Shown here piece by piece: positions 61,585-64,000 of a DNA stretch of 64,000 nt. The stretch covers positions 5,518,001 through 5,582,000 of the forward strand of contig NZ_BIFS01000001.1 of NCBI RefSeq assembly GCF_003967555.1, written 5' to 3'. The position numbers were made by a program, and so were the translations under genes. The notes under the pieces are model-generated. The model searched no databases, was not told where the DNA came from, and was given only the letters and a program-made list of their open reading frames with translations. The stretch is from Dictyobacter kobayashii. Its GTDB lineage: Bacteria > Chloroflexota > Ktedonobacteria > Ktedonobacterales > Ktedonobacteraceae. The stretch's first letter is position 1, and each line of letters starts with the position of its first letter.

Positions 61585-64000
61585 ATGGACGAGATAACGG
61601 TTGAAATGGGCCGCCGGCATGATGATGCTGATAATACGCTGGTGGGTGGTGGCAAGATGGGCCAGCTCATGCGCGAGTATAATTGGGCTTCATCACCACT
61701 CGGGGCGGTTGTGACCTGGCCACAGAGTTTGCGGACAGCGGTGAACATCTGCCTGGCTTCGCAGTTCCCGATGTTGATCTGGTGGGGTCCCGATCTCGTC
61801 ATGCTCTACAATGATGCCTACCGCGTCATACTGGGTGAGAAGCACCCGCAATCGTTGGGGCAGCGCGGCTCGGAATGCTGGCCTGAAATCTGGGATATTA
61901 TCGGGCCGATGCTAGATGGGGTGATGACGCACGGCGAAGCCACCTGGTCGGAAAATCAACTCTTGCTCCTCAAGCGCAGCAGTATCATTGAAGAATGCTA
62001 TTTCACGTTTTCGTATAGCCCCATTCACGATGAATCAGGTGCGATTGCTGGTATATTTACGGCGGTCACCGAGACGACGGGCCAGGTGTTGGGCGATCGG
62101 CGCATGCGCAGCTTACGTGCCCTGGCTGCCAGTACCGCGGAAGCGCGTACCTTGAAAGCTGTTTGTTTGGTGACGGCGCAGACCCTGGTTGAGAATCCAG
62201 ATGACGTTCCATTCTCTTTGCTGTACCTGCTTTCGTCGGATGGAAAAAAGGCCGAGATAGCGGCCGCTACGCGTTGGCCAGATGCTATGATGGCACCTAT
62301 GGAGAGCTGTGAGCTTGCCGATGAGGTGGACGCGCTCTGGCCATTCGCGCGCATTATACAGACTGGCCAACCGATCCTGCTGGACAAATTGCCTGAGCGT
62401 CTGGGACGTTACGGCATTGGATTGCCAGAAGATATTTCGCTACCACAGCAGGCGTTGCTAATGCCTTTCTGGCAGCCCGGGCAGGCTGCGCCCTATGGTT
62501 TTTTGATTGTCGGCATCAATCCACTGCGTTCCCTGGATGAAGACTATCGCGGTTTCCTTTCGCTGCTAGCCGGACAGGTGGCTACCGCGTGTGCCGCGGC
62601 CCGCGCATATCAGGATGCGCGCGAGCAGGCGGAGGCGCTGGCAGAGCTTGACCGCGCCAAGACCGCTTTCTTCAGCAATGTCAGCCACGAGTTTCGCACA
62701 CCGCTCACCCTCTCGCTGGGTCCGCTGGAGGCCGTGTTATCCGATACTGCCCATCCGTTGACTGAGGAGCAGCGAGCGCAACTGGAGATGGTGCGTCGCA
62801 ACGGTCTACGCCAGCTCAAGCTGGTCAACACACTGCTAGACTTCTCCCGTATTGAGGCCGGCCGCGTCGAAGCCCTCTATGTCCCGACCGACCTGGCCCG
62901 TCTGACCCGCGACCTGGTCAGCTCGTTCCACTCGGCTATTGAGAGGGCCAACCTGACATTGGTTGTAGAGTGTGCACCGTTGCCCGAGCCGATCTATGTG
63001 GATCAAGAGATGTGGGAGAAGATTGTTCTCAACCTGGTCTCTAATGCCCTTAAGTATACGCTAGCAGGAAGCATTCGGATTGCCCTGCAGATGGAGAACG
63101 ACGTAGTGACCCTGACCGTCCAGGATACTGGCGTGGGCATTCCGGCTGAGGATGTGCCGCACCTGTTTGAGCGCTTTTACCGTGTGCGTCAGAGCCAGGG
63201 CCGCACGCAGGAGGGATCGGGCATTGGCCTCTCGCTGGTGCAGGAACTGGTGCGTTTACATGGTGGGACCATCTCTGTCGAGAGTCAATTGGGGGTTGGC
63301 AGCACGTTCACGATACAACTACTACGTGGCCATGCCCACCTGCCTGCTGAGCGCCTTGGTATGGAGAGCACGCTGGCCTCAATTACCATGGGAGCTGATC
63401 CTTACGTTGAGGAGGCCTTGCGCTGGCTATCTGGAGATTTGACGGCGTCCAGGCCGGTCGTGTCTTCATTCTTAAGCGACTCTATAGGAGGAGCAGAGGC
63501 TACTGCCTTTGGTGGCGATACCACACAGCAGAAGGCTACCTTGCTGGTAGTGGATGATAATGCCGATATGCGCGACTACCTCAACCGTCTCCTTGCACCA
63601 ACGTATCGGGTGTGGTTAGCTGTGGATGGTATTGAAGCCTTGCGCCTGACCAGGAGCGAGCAGCCAGATATGATTATCAGCGACGTAATGATGCCCGGCC
63701 TGGATGGCTTTGCGTTACTGAACGCGCTACGCAGCGAGCCCGCCACCAAAAATATTCCCTTCCTCTTGCTCTCAGCCCGTGCCGGTGAAGAGGCTACCCT
63801 CGAGGGATTACAGGCCGGGGCCGATGATTATCTAATCAAGCCTTTCTCGGCCCGTGAGTTGTTAGGACGCATCCAGTCGCGCCTGGAGATCGCGCGCTTG
63901 AGCCGAGAAGCAGAAAACGCCCGGCAACGCCTGCAAAGACTGCTCATGCAAGCACCCGCCGTCATCGCGGTCCTGAACGGCCCCACGCACATTTTTACGC
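61585..64000 (+). CDS. Hybrid sensor histidine kinase/response regulator, partial (runs off the right edge)
   Basis: The frame is open for 805 codons to the window end. An N-terminal PAS-like domain (LASQFPMLIWWGPDLVMLYNDAYRVILGEKHP) is followed by a GAF-like domain. The kinase core has FFSNVSHEFRTPLTL with His368, the N box KIVLNLVSNALKYT, and VQDTGVGIP and GSGIGLSLV. A receiver domain has acceptor Asp700 in MIISDVMMPG and Lys in DDYLIKPFS, and a new PAS-like segment (LLMQAPAVIAVLN) starts at the edge. It should phosphorylate itself and pass the signal through its receiver. CGAGGAGCGACGCT precedes the ATG. The signal and output are unknown. Confidence 0.88.
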   Translation, partial: MDEITVEMGRRHDDADNTLVGGGKMGQLMREYNWASSPLGAVVTWPQSLRTAVNICLASQFPMLIWWGPDLVMLYNDAYRVILGEKHPQSLGQRGSECWPEIWDIIGPMLDGVMTHGEATWSENQLLLLKRSSIIEECYFTFSYSPIHDESGAIAGIFTAVTETTGQVLGDRRMRSLRALAASTAEARTLKAVCLVTAQTLVENPDDVPFSLLYLLSSDGKKAEIAAATRWPDAMMAPMESCELADEVDALWPFARIIQTGQPILLDKLPERLGRYGIGLPEDISLPQQALLMPFWQPGQAAPYGFLIVGINPLRSLDEDYRGFLSLLAGQVATACAAARAYQDAREQAEALAELDRAKTAFFSNVSHEFRTPLTLSLGPLEAVLSDTAHPLTEEQRAQLEMVRRNGLRQLKLVNTLLDFSRIEAGRVEALYVPTDLARLTRDLVSSFHSAIERANLTLVVECAPLPEPIYVDQEMWEKIVLNLVSNALKYTLAGSIRIALQMENDVVTLTVQDTGVGIPAEDVPHLFERFYRVRQSQGRTQEGSGIGLSLVQELVRLHGGTISVESQLGVGSTFTIQLLRGHAHLPAERLGMESTLASITMGADPYVEEALRWLSGDLTASRPVVSSFLSDSIGGAEATAFGGDTTQQKATLLVVDDNADMRDYLNRLLAPTYRVWLAVDGIEALRLTRSEQPDMIISDVMMPGLDGFALLNALRSEPATKNIPFLLLSARAGEEATLEGLQAGADDYLIKPFSARELLGRIQSRLEIARLSREAENARQRLQRLLMQAPAVIAVLNGPTHIFT

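Overview
This window looks like a piece of a large Chloroflexota genome, most likely a Ktedonobacteria (Ktedonobacter-like) soil bacterium. That is inferred from content, not shown by any marker gene. The pointers are mid-range GC, long intergenic gaps full of small palindromic repeats, several TetR/MarR/XRE/TrmB regulators, a sigma factor next to a HEAT-WD40 membrane protein, WSPDG propellers, an F420-type reductase and a glycosyltransferase-39 protein. No rRNA, tRNA, CRISPR array, prophage or replication origin was seen.

Layout. 0-5 kb: end of an SDR gene, a Ddn-like flavin/F420 enzyme, gltX, a glycerophosphodiesterase and an MFS transporter. 5-13 kb: an ABC-2 exporter, RidA, a TPR protein, a small membrane gene split by a truncated IS605 TnpB fragment, a TrmB regulator behind a 28-bp palindrome, and ahcY. 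13-24 kb: an alpha/beta hydrolase, a sugar isomerase/oxidoreductase pair and many frame-disrupted accessory genes (phosphotransferase, MFS remnant, ArsR-DUF2087, PHP, DinB-like, MarR). 24-37 kb: small enzymes with TetR regulators, two metallophosphoesterases, an ECF sigma factor with a HEAT-TM-WD40 partner, and two copies of a ~470-bp nested inverted repeat. 38-45 kb: a GT39 membrane glycosyltransferase, a DesK/NarL two-component pair, a phosphotransferase, a DUF2207 protein and an EXLDI protein. 45.6-54.8 kb: a complete azole-peptide (TOMM/LAP) gene cluster. 55-64 kb: a secreted beta-propeller protein, a lipoprotein, a GNAT acetyltransferase bracketed by inverted repeats, and the start of a hybrid sensor kinase.

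The most notable system is the azole-peptide cluster. Two tiny genes (50897-51034 and 51197-51331, minus strand) encode 45- and 44-residue peptides with a shared Lys/Arg-rich leader and a Cys/Ser/Thr-rich C terminus ending SSCSCTCA. Downstream on the same strand lie a CPBP protease, a SagB-type dehydrogenase, a leader-binding E1-like protein with two CxxC pairs, a YcaO cyclodehydratase ending in PHPYP, and a second CPBP-like membrane protein. Divergently transcribed are an ABC-2 exporter and a LuxR-type regulator. The inferred sequence of events is peptide synthesis, thiazoline/oxazoline formation, oxidation, leader removal, and export or immunity. A MITE-like element of about 130 bp with direct-repeat target duplications sits inside the cluster and again at its edge.

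Many genes are split by single-base frameshifts. In most cases one extra G or C in an existing run restores the family sequence and a whole-codon length. I therefore read most of them as homopolymer under-calls in the assembly. A few loci (MFS remnant, metallo-hydrolase remnant, Ddn fragment, TnpB fragment) look truly truncated.
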